Of a stretch of DNA of 64,000 bases, positions 17,161 through 25,203 are shown one piece after another. The translations under genes and the position numbers were made by a program. Position 1 is the stretch's first letter; every line of letters starts with the position of its first letter. The notes beneath the pieces were generated by a model that was not told the origin of the DNA, made no database searches, and worked only from the letters and a program-made list of their open reading frames with translations. The DNA lies in the NCBI RefSeq assembly GCF_003205835.1, contig NZ_CP029773.1, forward strand, positions 1,024,501 to 1,088,500, written 5' to 3'. The stretch comes from Stenotrophomonas maltophilia (lineage in GTDB: Bacteria; Pseudomonadota; Gammaproteobacteria; Xanthomonadales; Xanthomonadaceae).

Positions 17161-17561
17161 CCGGTGCGGTCGGCGGGGTGGTTGACTCCGTCGTTGACCG
17201 GGATCACGCCCAGCGCGAACGGGTCGATGCCCTCCAGGCAGGCCACGTTGTAGCCGTACTGTTCCGGGTTGGAGCGGCGCCGGTGATGGGTGTAGATGCC
17301 GCATACGCCACAGAAGTAGTGCTCGGCCACATGGGTGTTGAACTGGTACAGCTGCAGGTGGTTCTGCCCGCGCACCACCTGCAGTCCCGCGCGGGTGACG
17401 CTGGCGGCAATGGCACCCCGGCGCCGACACATCGAGCAGTCGCAGCGACGCGGATCGACGATGCCGTCCGGCAGGTCCAGCAGCAGTTCGACCGTGCCGC
17501 AATGGCAGGTGGCGCGGTGCCGGGGTTGGACCGGAACGCCGGCCACGGAAGTGATGCCCAT
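17157..17561 (-). CDS. GFA-family (CENP-V/GFA) zinc-binding protein
   Basis: The 134-residue protein has the glutathione-dependent formaldehyde-activating fold: CHCG near residue 19, CDCSMCRRRGA around 41-48 and CGVCG around 85-88 give the cysteine pattern that binds two zinc ions. Family members were named for spontaneous adduct formation between formaldehyde and glutathione, but most have no proven activity. The start at 17559-17561 (MGITSVAGVPVQP) gives the typical length. It overlaps by four bases with the small convergent gene. The next gene, on the other strand, shares its upstream region. Confidence 0.82.
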   Translation of the reverse strand: MGITSVAGVPVQPRHRATCHCGTVELLLDLPDGIVDPRRCDCSMCRRRGAIAASVTRAGLQVVRGQNHLQLYQFNTHVAEHYFCGVCGIYTHHRRRSNPEQYGYNVACLEGIDPFALGVIPVNDGVNHPADRTG

Positions 17562-17690
17562 CGTTGCTCCTGTGAAGTGAACCTGGCCGCAGAGGCCGCC
17601 GCCGACGGTGCGCCGGCCTGCCTGAACGGTCCGTAGATGCCATGGTGAACCCGCTTGTGGCTAACTATGCGGCTTCAAGACCGCGACAGG

Positions 17691-18707
17691 ATGCCAGTGA
17701 AAGCCGCAGGACGATGGATGACAGGAAGTGCCATGGCGCTGCTGGCGCTGTGGGTGACCGGGCTGCTGACCTATCAGTTGCCGGGGCCGGGCTGGCTGGC
17801 CACCGGCGTCGCCGGGCTGTGGCTGCTGGTGGCGCTGTGGGCGTCGTGGCGGGTCGCGCGGGGCCGTGCCTCGCGCCGACTGGGCCTGGCCTTCGGGGCA
17901 TCGCTGGCACTGGCCGGCCTGTGGTGGCTGCTGCTGACCCCGCGCCAGGACCGGCTGTGGGCCGATGACGTGGCCCAGCGTCTGCACGTGGTGTCCTTCG
18001 ATGGCCGCCACGTCGTGCTGGACAATGTGCGCGACTTCCGCTGGCGCAGCGAAACCGACTACGACGCACACTGGGTGCGCCGCGAGTACGACCTGGACCA
18101 GCTGCGCTCGGCCGACCTGGTGCTGTCGTACTGGATGGGCCCGGCGATCGCCCACACCCTGATCTCGTTTGGTTTCGAGGACGGTCGCCACGTGGTGTTC
18201 TCGCTGGAGATCCGCAAGGAGCGCGGTGAGTCGTTCTCGGCGCTGGGCGGCTTCTTCCGCAAGTTCGAGATGACCCTGGTGGCTTCGGAGGAGACCGACA
18301 TCATCCGCACGCGTACCAACGCGCGGGGCGAGGATGTCTACCTGTACCGCCTGCACGGCATGGATCGCGCGCAGCTGAAGGAACTGTTCGCTGCGTACAT
18401 CGAACAGGCGCGTGAACTGGATGCCAAGCCGGGCTTCTACAACACGCTGACCAGCAACTGCACGACCATCGTCTTCGACCTGGCCCGCCACATCGCACCG
18501 CGCCTGCCGCTGGACTATCGGCTGCTGCTGTCCGGCTATCTGGCCGAGTACGCGCAGGAGGTCGGTGCGCTGGCGCCGGGCGTGCCGTACGCCGAGCTGC
18601 ACGACAAGGGCCGCATCACCCAGCGCGCACTGGACCTGGGTAATGGCGAGCATTTCTCCACCGTGATCCGCCAGGGCGTGCCCGGCACCGAGCAGGACCC
18701 GCAGTAA
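17691..18707 (+). CDS. DUF4105 membrane protein
   Basis: The 338-residue protein has two N-terminal hydrophobic segments (about 10-30 and 33-75), then a DUF4105 domain. Conserved features include YDLDQLRSADLVLSYW, the FSLEIRKERGESFSALGGF block and the Cys-containing NTLTSNCTTIVFDL motif, which resembles the nucleophile region of this papain-like fold family. The domain is predicted to be an envelope hydrolase; no substrate is known. The start is uncertain: 17691 (MPVKAAG), 17667 or GTG 17655 all fit. Its TAA overlaps the next ATG by one base, so it is coupled to a lipoprotein hydrolase. Confidence 0.75.
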   Translation: MPVKAAGRWMTGSAMALLALWVTGLLTYQLPGPGWLATGVAGLWLLVALWASWRVARGRASRRLGLAFGASLALAGLWWLLLTPRQDRLWADDVAQRLHVVSFDGRHVVLDNVRDFRWRSETDYDAHWVRREYDLDQLRSADLVLSYWMGPAIAHTLISFGFEDGRHVVFSLEIRKERGESFSALGGFFRKFEMTLVASEETDIIRTRTNARGEDVYLYRLHGMDRAQLKELFAAYIEQARELDAKPGFYNTLTSNCTTIVFDLARHIAPRLPLDYRLLLSGYLAEYAQEVGALAPGVPYAELHDKGRITQRALDLGNGEHFSTVIRQGVPGTEQDPQ

Positions 18708-20728
18708 TGACCCAACTCTTTCTGACCCGCTGGCAGCGCCTGCTGCCGGTGTTGTTCGCCGCCTTCCTGCTGCTGGGCAGCAGCGGCTGCGCGATGGTCA
18801 CCGTCAAGCAGGTCAAATCCAGTGATTCGCTGGTCAACAAGCGCGCCGATGTGCTCAACACCGGCAAGCTCAGCCCGGCCGCGCGTGAAACGCTCAGCGC
18901 AGCGGGCCTGGACGAATCGCAGTGCGAGAAGGACTTCCTGGTCTGCCGCAGCACGCTGCTGATGACCGACGACCTCAATGTCGAGCAGCGGCTGTCGGCG
19001 CTGTCCGAGCTGTGGGTGAAGGCGGCATTGGCGATGACGCCGAAGAAGACCGCCGCAGGCGATCCGCCGATGAGCGATGCGGCATTGGATGCCTGGCTGG
19101 AAGCCGCGCGCTATGCCTATGCCTACCTGTTCTACAGCGGCCGCTCACCGTCCGACCGGGCCTTCGAGGACCGGCAGACGCAGGTGCGCGACTACTACAA
19201 CTATGCGGCGGAGAAGGCGGCAGTGGTGCTGTTCGTGCGCGCACGCGCCGCTGCGCTGGCCGGCGAGGACTATACGAAGCCGCTCACGGTCGGTAGCTGG
19301 TCGCTGGCTTCCAACTACCAGCAGCTGGGCCTGAAGAGCATTCCGGCGCAGCTGGTGCCGGCGGGAACGGTCAGCTTCGTCGGCCTGCGCAGCACCTATC
19401 GCCGCGATGGCTTCGGTGCCGAGCTGGTGATGGTGATGGATCCGCCCAAACTGGTCGCGCCAGTGATCGCGCCGGACGGCCCAAAGGCTGAAACCGCGCA
19501 GGACGACGAGGACGACGAGCGTCGTGGCCGCCGCCACCGCCATGACGATTCGGTGCCCGAGTTCAGTGAGATGTCCTCGATCAACGTCACCGCACTGCTG
19601 CGGTTCGAGGGCAGCAGCCTGGAAGACGTGATGCGCACACGCCGGGTCGAGCTGGATGCCTATTCGCCGGAAGCGACCGAGCGCATCACCCTGCACGGCG
19701 AGCAGGTGCCGCTGGCCGGCAATTTCACCGCCGCCTACGGCCTGTGGCTGGCGCAGAGTGGCTTCGCCCGGCAGTCGCTGCGTACCCTGTTCGGGATGAG
19801 CGAGGGCATCGGCGAGCCGCACATCTACCTGATGCAGCCGTGGGACCCGAACCGCCGCATCATCTTCATGCTGCACGGCCTGGCCAGCAGCCCGGAAGCG
19901 TGGGTGAACCTGGCCAACGAGATCATGGGTGACCCCGAGCTGCGCCAGCAGTTCCAGGTGTGGCAGGTCTATTACCCGACCAATGCGCCGATCGCGTTGA
20001 ACCGCTACGAGATCGCCAATGCGTTCAACGACACACTGAAGCATTTCGATCCCAACGGCAGCACGCGTGCGTCGAAGGACATGGTCTACATCGGTCACAG
20101 CATGGGCGGCGTGCTGGCGCGCCTGCTGGTGAGCGATTCCGGCGATGTACTGTGGAACGACCTGCTGGCCAACTACGATCTGAAGGGGGAACGGCTGAAG
20201 CGGGTGCAGAACAAGCTGGGTCCGCTGCTGCATTTCAAGGCACAGCCGAACGTGGAGCGTGCGATCTTCATCGCCGCGCCGCACCAGGGCACCGACATTG
20301 CCGGCAACAAGGTCGGTCGCCTGATTGGTCGCTTGGTACGCCTGCCGCTGACAATCCTCGGCAAGTTCGAGGACGTGTTCATGGCACTGGCACAGGCCGA
20401 ACAGCAGGTCGATGGCACCGCCAAGCCGAAGATCCCGAACAGCATCGACAACCTCAAGGCCAGCGATCCGTTCGTGAAGGCCGCCGCACAGCTGCCGATT
20501 GAGGCGGGCCTGAAGTACCACTCGATCATCGCCCAGCGCAAGCCGGAGCTGCCGGTGGAGAAATCCGATGACGGGCTGGTGCCGTACTGGAGTGCGCACC
20601 TGCCGGGTGCGTTGTCGGAGAAGGTGATCATTTCCGGTCACAGCGTGCAGGAGACCCCGCAGGCCGTGCTGGAAGTGCGGCGCATCCTGCACCGGGATAT
20701 CGATGACATGGGGACGGGTACCCGGTAG
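18707..20728 (+). CDS. Lipoprotein alpha/beta hydrolase (lipase/esterase-like)
   Basis: The 673-residue protein starts with a lipoprotein signal ending LLGSSGC, lipid-modified at C28. A long alpha-helical region (about 30-240) precedes a charged linker (DDEDDERRGRRHRHDD) and a C-terminal alpha/beta hydrolase. The hydrolase shows the oxyanion strand IIFMLHGLASSPEAW, the nucleophile elbow YIGHSMGG and a likely catalytic His near the end in IISGHSVQ. It would act at an envelope membrane on an ester, perhaps a phospholipid. It is translationally coupled to the DUF4105 gene. Its TAG stop is part of a GTAG palindromic repeat. Confidence 0.8.
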   Translation: MTQLFLTRWQRLLPVLFAAFLLLGSSGCAMVTVKQVKSSDSLVNKRADVLNTGKLSPAARETLSAAGLDESQCEKDFLVCRSTLLMTDDLNVEQRLSALSELWVKAALAMTPKKTAAGDPPMSDAALDAWLEAARYAYAYLFYSGRSPSDRAFEDRQTQVRDYYNYAAEKAAVVLFVRARAAALAGEDYTKPLTVGSWSLASNYQQLGLKSIPAQLVPAGTVSFVGLRSTYRRDGFGAELVMVMDPPKLVAPVIAPDGPKAETAQDDEDDERRGRRHRHDDSVPEFSEMSSINVTALLRFEGSSLEDVMRTRRVELDAYSPEATERITLHGEQVPLAGNFTAAYGLWLAQSGFARQSLRTLFGMSEGIGEPHIYLMQPWDPNRRIIFMLHGLASSPEAWVNLANEIMGDPELRQQFQVWQVYYPTNAPIALNRYEIANAFNDTLKHFDPNGSTRASKDMVYIGHSMGGVLARLLVSDSGDVLWNDLLANYDLKGERLKRVQNKLGPLLHFKAQPNVERAIFIAAPHQGTDIAGNKVGRLIGRLVRLPLTILGKFEDVFMALAQAEQQVDGTAKPKIPNSIDNLKASDPFVKAAAQLPIEAGLKYHSIIAQRKPELPVEKSDDGLVPYWSAHLPGALSEKVIISGHSVQETPQAVLEVRRILHRDIDDMGTGTR

Positions 20729-20747
20729 TGCCGGCCGCTGGCCGGCA
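20725..20747. repeat. SMAG/GTAG palindromic repeat
   Basis: GTAG at 20725-20728 is followed by the palindrome TGCCGGCCGCTGGCCGGCA. This is the SMAG-type REP of S. maltophilia, named for its GTAG end. The TAG of the tetranucleotide is the stop codon of the upstream hydrolase gene. Confidence 0.85.
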
Positions 20748-20765
20748 ATCCCGCAATGCGGCTGC

Positions 20766-22136
20766 CTACACCCGCCGCGCGATCACCGTGGACAGCAGCG
20801 CCAGGCCGAAGGTGATCGCCAGGCACAGCAGGTAGCCGGTGTGTGGCGCGGCTTCCACGAACAGCGCGAACAGCGCACCGGAAACCGCCAGCGCGGTGGT
20901 CACCGACAGCGCCTCGCTCAACTGCAGCGCCGAGGTGTTGGCACCCTGCTCGTGCGGTGCGGACAACGACAGCGTCAGCACCGACAGGCTGGCGTAGATC
21001 ATGCCCATGCCGAAGCCGGTCACCGCCCAGCCGACCAGCGCCACGGGCAGCGGCACCGGATTGAACAACACGGCCAGTGTGGCGGCGATGCCGACCGTCA
21101 TCAGCGGTGTGCCCACGCGGAGCAGCTGCTGGCGTGACCAGCCGCGCCGCTGATGGCCCTGCAGCCAGGAGCCGGCGAACCAGCCCAGTGCACCGAGGCT
21201 GAGCACCGCGCCGGCCCAGCTGGGCGAGAGTCCGCGTTCGCGCTGCAGCAGCAGCGGCAGATAGGCTTCGCAGGCGAAGAAGGCCGCAGCGGCGATGCCG
21301 CGCAGCGCGATCACGCTGGGCAACCCGCGGCGCAGCAGCAGCGTGCCGGCCGGCAGCAGGCGGTGCACGCAGAACAGCAGCGCCAGCAGCGCTGCGCCGA
21401 TGCAGAGCAGGGCGGGCAGGCCGCGCTGCTGGCCACCGAAGTACAGCAGCAGCGCCGCCAGCGAGGCGCCGCTGGCCCAGCGCACCACGTTGCCGCGACC
21501 ATCGTCGCTGCTTCCTGCATCGGTCGGTTGCATGCGCGCCAGCGCCGGGCGCAGCAGCAGCGCGGCCGGGACCGCCAGCAGCGGTACCGCCAGGAACACC
21601 CAGCGCCAGCCGAGATGCTGCACGATCAACCCGCTCAGCGCGGGGCCGATCATTGACGGCACCACCCAGCCGGCCGAGAACGCGGCGAATACCTTCGGGC
21701 GCAGGTGCTCGGGATAGCTGCGCCCGACCATCACGTACAGTGAAACCGAGATCGCGCCCGCACCCAGGCCCTGCAGCAGGCGCCCGGCCACCAGCATGCC
21801 CATCCGCATCGCAAAGCCGGCCAGCAGCAGGCCCAGCACGAAGCAGGCCAGGCCGTACCACAGTGGCCTGGCGGGCCCATGGCGGTCGGCCCAGCGTCCG
21901 GCCAGGGTCATGCCGATCACACTGGTGGCCAGGGTACCGCCGAAGGCCAGCGCATACAGGCGCAGACCATCCAGCGCCTCGGCCACGTTGGGCATGGCGG
22001 CGGCCACCGCCAGGGCCTCGAAGGCATGCAGCGCCACCAGCGCCACCATGCCGATGGTGGTGGCGCGGTAGCGGGGAGACAGGATCGACGTATCAGCCGG
22101 CGCACGGGCGTCGGCGGGCGAAAGAGTGGGGGACAT
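20766..22136 (-). CDS. mfsA: SoxR-controlled MFS exporter MfsA
   Basis: The 456-residue inner-membrane protein has 12-14 hydrophobic segments, motif A in MTLAGRWADRHGPARPLW and a helix-4 arginine in AGRLLQGLGAGAISVSLYV, typical of proton-driven drug exporters. In S. maltophilia the MFS gene divergent from soxR is mfsA, whose product gives paraquat and fluoroquinolone resistance and is controlled by SoxR; the same arrangement is seen here. The start at 22134-22136 (MSPTLSPADA) follows the SoxR-box promoter. A longer reading would run into the operator. Confidence 0.82.
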   Translation of the reverse strand: MSPTLSPADARAPADTSILSPRYRATTIGMVALVALHAFEALAVAAAMPNVAEALDGLRLYALAFGGTLATSVIGMTLAGRWADRHGPARPLWYGLACFVLGLLLAGFAMRMGMLVAGRLLQGLGAGAISVSLYVMVGRSYPEHLRPKVFAAFSAGWVVPSMIGPALSGLIVQHLGWRWVFLAVPLLAVPAALLLRPALARMQPTDAGSSDDGRGNVVRWASGASLAALLLYFGGQQRGLPALLCIGAALLALLFCVHRLLPAGTLLLRRGLPSVIALRGIAAAAFFACEAYLPLLLQRERGLSPSWAGAVLSLGALGWFAGSWLQGHQRRGWSRQQLLRVGTPLMTVGIAATLAVLFNPVPLPVALVGWAVTGFGMGMIYASLSVLTLSLSAPHEQGANTSALQLSEALSVTTALAVSGALFALFVEAAPHTGYLLCLAITFGLALLSTVIARRV

Positions 22137-22190
22137 ACGAGTCAGATGCGGGCCGCGCTTGTCAACTGGCGGCGAAGATAGCAGCATGAC

Positions 22191-22210
22191 ACCTCAACAG
22201 CAGTTGAGGT
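22191..22210. promoter_or_regulatory. SoxR box in the mfsA-soxR spacer
   Basis: The dyad ACCTCAAC-AGCA-GTTGAGGT matches the known SoxR box (CCTCAAG/CTTGAGG type). On the mfsA strand it lies downstream of a TTGACC -35 hexamer (22208-22213) and spans an unusually long spacer of about 19 bp. That is typical of MerR-type promoters, in which the activator untwists DNA. Confidence 0.75.
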
Positions 22211-22216
22211 CAAGCA

Positions 22217-22651
22217 ATGGTGTCCCAGGAACTGAGCGTGGGCGAAGTCGCCCAGCGCAGTGGCGTGGCGGTTTCCGCGCTGCATTTCTACGAGCGCAAG
22301 GGGCTGATCAGCAGCCTGCGCACCTCGGGCAACCAGCGCCGCTACAGCCGCGACGTGCTGCGCCGGCTGGCGGTGATCCGCGTCGCGCAGCGCGTGGGCA
22401 TGCCGCTGGAAGCGGTCGGCCGTGCCTTCGAAAGCCTGCCCGAGGGGCGCGCACCGACCAAGGCCGATTGGGCCAAGCTGTCCGCGCGCTGGCGCACCGA
22501 GCTGGAAGAACGCATCCACATGCTGCAACTGCTGCGCGACGAACTGACCGGCTGCATCGGCTGCGGCTGCCTGTCGCTGCAGCGCTGCCGCCTGGCCAAC
22601 CCGGGGGATGTGCTTGGCGAACGCGGCGACGGCCCGATGCGCTGGGAGTGA
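22217..22651 (+). CDS. soxR: Redox-sensitive MerR-family activator SoxR
   Basis: The 144-residue protein has a MerR winged helix (residues 5-70, [25 protein letters not shown]). A dimerisation helix follows, then the four-cysteine [2Fe-2S] cluster site [12 protein letters not shown] near residues 113-124, which defines SoxR. Oxidation of the cluster by redox-cycling compounds turns on target promoters. The divergent target is the MFS exporter mfsA, with a clear SoxR box between the genes. There is no soxS-like gene, as is usual outside enterics. Confidence 0.93.
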   Translation: MVSQELSVGEVAQRSGVAVSALHFYERKGLISSLRTSGNQRRYSRDVLRRLAVIRVAQRVGMPLEAVGRAFESLPEGRAPTKADWAKLSARWRTELEERIHMLQLLRDELTGCIGCGCLSLQRCRLANPGDVLGERGDGPMRWE

Positions 22652-22656
22652 CCCAC

Positions 22657-22723
22657 GAAAAGGGGACGGAGGGGATTAAGTCGTTAATGTACAAACGACT
22701 TAATCCCCTCCGTCCCCTTTTTT
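22657..22723. repeat. Long inverted repeat (AAAAGGGGACGG family), copy 2
   Basis: The arms at about 22657-22685 and 22694-22723 repeat those at 5817-5897 almost exactly (AAAAGGGGACGG then GGGGATTAAGTCGTT) with a short loop. It lies between convergent ends of soxR and an SDR gene and ends in a T run, so it may also serve as a terminator. Confidence 0.85.
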
Positions 22724-22724
22724 C

Positions 22725-23327
22725 TTACCAGACCGTGATCGTCTCGCCGCTCTGGATGCCTTCCACCGCGCGCTGGAAAGCCAGCGCCGCACGCTGCGCG
22801 CTCACCGCTTCAAAGCCAGGGAAGTAGGGGCCGTAGGCCGCCATCGATTCGATCAGCACGTTCGGGCTGACTACGTTGATGCGCAGGCCGCGCGGCAGCA
22901 GCTCGAGTGCGGCGGCGCGCACGAAGCCCTCCAGTGCGGCATTCACCGAGGTGGCGTTGACGCCATCGCGGATCGGCTGTGCGCTGACGATGCCGCTGGT
23001 CAGGGTGATCGAACCGCCGGCGTTGAGGTGGTGCTGCGCGGCCAGTGCCAGTCGCACCTGGCCCAGCAGCTTGTCCTGCAGGCCGAGGTTGAACTGCTCG
23101 GGCGTCATCTCCTGCAGCGGGCCGAAGTGCAGCTTGCCAGCGGTTGAGATCACCGCATCGACCGGGCCGGTACGCGCGAACAGTTCGGCAACGCTGGCGT
23201 CGTCGGTCAGGTCGACGCGCAGCTCACCGCTGTTGCGGCCGGCGGCGAGGATCTGATGCTGCTGGCCGAGCTGGTGGGCGACTGCCTGGCCGAGGGTGCC
23301 GCTGGCACCGACGAGGAGGATCTTCAT
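22725..23327 (-). CDS. Short SDR-family protein lacking the canonical Tyr/Lys pair
   Basis: The 200-residue protein has an N-terminal NADP-binding motif KILLVGASGTLGQAV and the AAGRNSGELRVDLTD segment. A Ser remains in TLTSGIVSAQPI, but the usual YxxxK is replaced by NATSVNAALEGF. This matches a short atypical SDR group related to Listeria Lin1944, whose members miss the standard active site. It may bind NADP(H) without classical dehydrogenase chemistry. It is divergent from a LysR regulator at 23428 across 100 bp and is the likely target. Confidence 0.8.
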   Translation of the reverse strand: MKILLVGASGTLGQAVAHQLGQQHQILAAGRNSGELRVDLTDDASVAELFARTGPVDAVISTAGKLHFGPLQEMTPEQFNLGLQDKLLGQVRLALAAQHHLNAGGSITLTSGIVSAQPIRDGVNATSVNAALEGFVRAAALELLPRGLRINVVSPNVLIESMAAYGPYFPGFEAVSAQRAALAFQRAVEGIQSGETITVW

Positions 23328-23379
23328 GGCCGTTCCTTGCGAGAGGGGGAATGGGCGCAGTCTGCGCCCTCACAGCGGG

Positions 23380-23415
23380 GTTAGGTAAGCGGCGTATGCT
23401 TCGCAGATTCCTAAC
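23380..23415. promoter_or_regulatory. Separated dyad in the SDR-LysR spacer
   Basis: GTTAGG at 23380-23385 is mirrored by CCTAAC at 23410-23415. The site lies just upstream of the LysR start, between the divergent genes, and is a weak candidate operator. Confidence 0.3.
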
Positions 23416-23427
23416 TCTGGATTAGCA

Positions 23428-24303
23428 ATGGATGCCCTTCGCTGCATGCAGGCCTTCGTGGCGGTGGCCGAGCGTGGCAGCTTCGCCGGCGCCGCCGAAC
23501 AGCTGCAGGTCTCAGCGGTGATGGTCGGCAAGTACATCCAGCAGCTGGAGGCGCACCTGGGCACTGCGTTGCTGCAACGGAACACCCGCCGCCAGCGCCT
23601 GACTGAAGCCGGCAGCGCCTACCTGGCCGGGTGCCGGCAGGTGCTGGAGCAGGTGCAGCAGGCCGAGGCCGACGTGGCCGGCCTGCAGGTTCAACCTCGC
23701 GGACTGCTGCGGGTCAGCGCGCCAACCACCTGGGGCAGCTGCGTGCTGGCGCCACAACTGGCCGGCCTGCTGCGCGCGCAGCCGCAGTTGAACATCGAGC
23801 TGGACCTGAGCAACCGTCGCGTGGACCTGATCGAGGACGGCTTCGACGTGGCGATCCGGGTCGGGCCGCTGCCATCGCAGGAGGTGGTGGCGCGGCCGCT
23901 GCCCCCCTATGCGATGAGCCTGTGTGCGGCGCCGTCGTACCTGCGCCGGCGCGGCACGCCGCGCACGCCTGCGGATCTGCAGGGGCATGATTGCCTCAGC
24001 CACCTGGCCTGGCGCGGCGGCCATGGTTGGCAGCTGGCCAACGGCGAACAGGTGGATTGGGAGGCGCGGTTGACCTGCAACGATGGTGTCGCGTTGCGCG
24101 AGGCCGCCGTGGCCGGGGCGGGACTGGTGCTGCAGCCGACCGCGCTGCTGGCCGGCGAGATCGCGGCCGGGCGGTTGAAGCCGCTGCTGCGCGACTACCT
24201 GCCCGAGCCGCGGCCGATGCATCTGATCTACCTGCCGGATCGACGGCCGCGCCCGCGGTTGCAGTGCTTCGTCGATTTCGTCATGGCCACATTGGGGCGG
24301 TGA
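23428..24303 (+). CDS. LysR-family transcriptional regulator (divergent from SDR)
   Basis: The 291-residue protein starts MDALRCMQAFVAVAERGSF and has the HTH recognition segment SAVMVGKYIQQLEAHLG with the NTRRQRLTEAG wing. The effector domain opens with GLLRVSAPTTWGSCVLAP near residue 90, the pattern of the large DhcR/AaeR-like LysR group. The ATG at 23428 is only four residues before the first helix, as expected. It is divergent from the atypical SDR gene, which it probably regulates. A palindromic repeat separates its end from convergent proC. Confidence 0.86.
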   Translation: MDALRCMQAFVAVAERGSFAGAAEQLQVSAVMVGKYIQQLEAHLGTALLQRNTRRQRLTEAGSAYLAGCRQVLEQVQQAEADVAGLQVQPRGLLRVSAPTTWGSCVLAPQLAGLLRAQPQLNIELDLSNRRVDLIEDGFDVAIRVGPLPSQEVVARPLPPYAMSLCAAPSYLRRRGTPRTPADLQGHDCLSHLAWRGGHGWQLANGEQVDWEARLTCNDGVALREAAVAGAGLVLQPTALLAGEIAAGRLKPLLRDYLPEPRPMHLIYLPDRRPRPRLQCFVDFVMATLGR

Positions 24304-24317
24304 TCGTCGGGCGAGCC

Positions 24318-24357
24318 GGGGTCAGATCCCTTTGCCTCGGCAAAGAGATCTGACCCC
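24318..24357. repeat. GGGGTCAGATC palindromic repeat, copy 1
   Basis: GGGGTCAGATC at the left is mirrored by GATCTGACCCC at the right around CCTTTGCC/GGCAAAG. The 40-bp hairpin lies between the convergent ends of a LysR gene and proC and could block read-through. Related copies are at 41861, 44438, 54472 and 54535. Confidence 0.85.
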
Positions 24358-24363
24358 AGGAGA

Positions 24364-25185
24364 TCAATCATTCGCCGCAGACAACTCCTGCCCGCGCACC
24401 TGCGCGGCGCGCAACGCGGTGTCCACCAGCGCCTCGAAACCACCGGCCTGGAAGCTCTCGATCGCGGCCTGGGTGGTACCGTTCGGCGAGGTCACGCGAC
24501 GGCGCAGCTCGGCCGGGCTTTCACCGGCCTCATCAAGCATGCGCGAGGCTCCCAGCAGGGTCTGCACCACCAGCGCACGCGCAGCGTCGGCCGGCAGGCC
24601 CTGGGCGATCCCCGCCGCTTCCATCGCTTCTGCCAGCAGGAATACGTAGGCGGGGCCGCTGCCGGACACCGCAGTGACCGAATCCATCAGCGATTCGCTG
24701 TCGATCCACACCGTGCGCCCGGCACTGGCCAGCACCTGTTCGGCGCGCGCGTGCTGCTGTGCATCCACCGATGGCGTGGCATACAGGCCGGTCACGCCGG
24801 CGCCAAGTAGGGCGGGGGTGTTGGGCATCGCGCGCACCACCGCCAGGCTGCCACCCAGCCAGCGTTCCAGCTGCGCGCTGGTGATGCCGGCGGCGATCGA
24901 CACCACCAGTGGCCGGTTCGCCTGCGCCAGCGACTGCAGGGACTGGCACACATCGCGCAGCACCTGCGGCTTCACCGCCAGCAGCCAGGTGCGGCCCTGT
25001 GCGGCCGCATCGGTTGCGTTGTCGTGCACCTGCACGCCGAAGTCCGCCGCCAGTGACTCGCGCAGTGCTGCGACCGGTTCGGCTACGTGGATGTGTGCGG
25101 CAGGCACGCCCTGGCGGATCAGGCCGGCGATCAGGCTGCGGGCCATGTTGCCGCCGCCGATGAAGGTGATGGAATCAGCTGCCAT
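24364..25185 (-). CDS. proC: Pyrroline-5-carboxylate reductase
   Basis: The 273-residue enzyme reduces pyrroline-5-carboxylate to proline with NAD(P)H, the last step of proline synthesis. It shows the Rossmann motif ITFIGGGNMARSLIAGL at residues 6-22 and the ProC helical-domain signature SVTAVSGSGPAYVFLLAEAM. Length is normal for the family. The gene is 18 bp downstream of yggS on the same strand, a very common proC-yggS pairing linked to PLP and amino-acid balance. The start at 25185 has AGGAGA upstream on the minus strand. Confidence 0.95.
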   Translation of the reverse strand: MAADSITFIGGGNMARSLIAGLIRQGVPAAHIHVAEPVAALRESLAADFGVQVHDNATDAAAQGRTWLLAVKPQVLRDVCQSLQSLAQANRPLVVSIAAGITSAQLERWLGGSLAVVRAMPNTPALLGAGVTGLYATPSVDAQQHARAEQVLASAGRTVWIDSESLMDSVTAVSGSGPAYVFLLAEAMEAAGIAQGLPADAARALVVQTLLGASRMLDEAGESPAELRRRVTSPNGTTQAAIESFQAGGFEALVDTALRAAQVRGQELSAAND

Positions 25186-25203
25186 GGAAGTCTCCTTGGA
25201 AAA

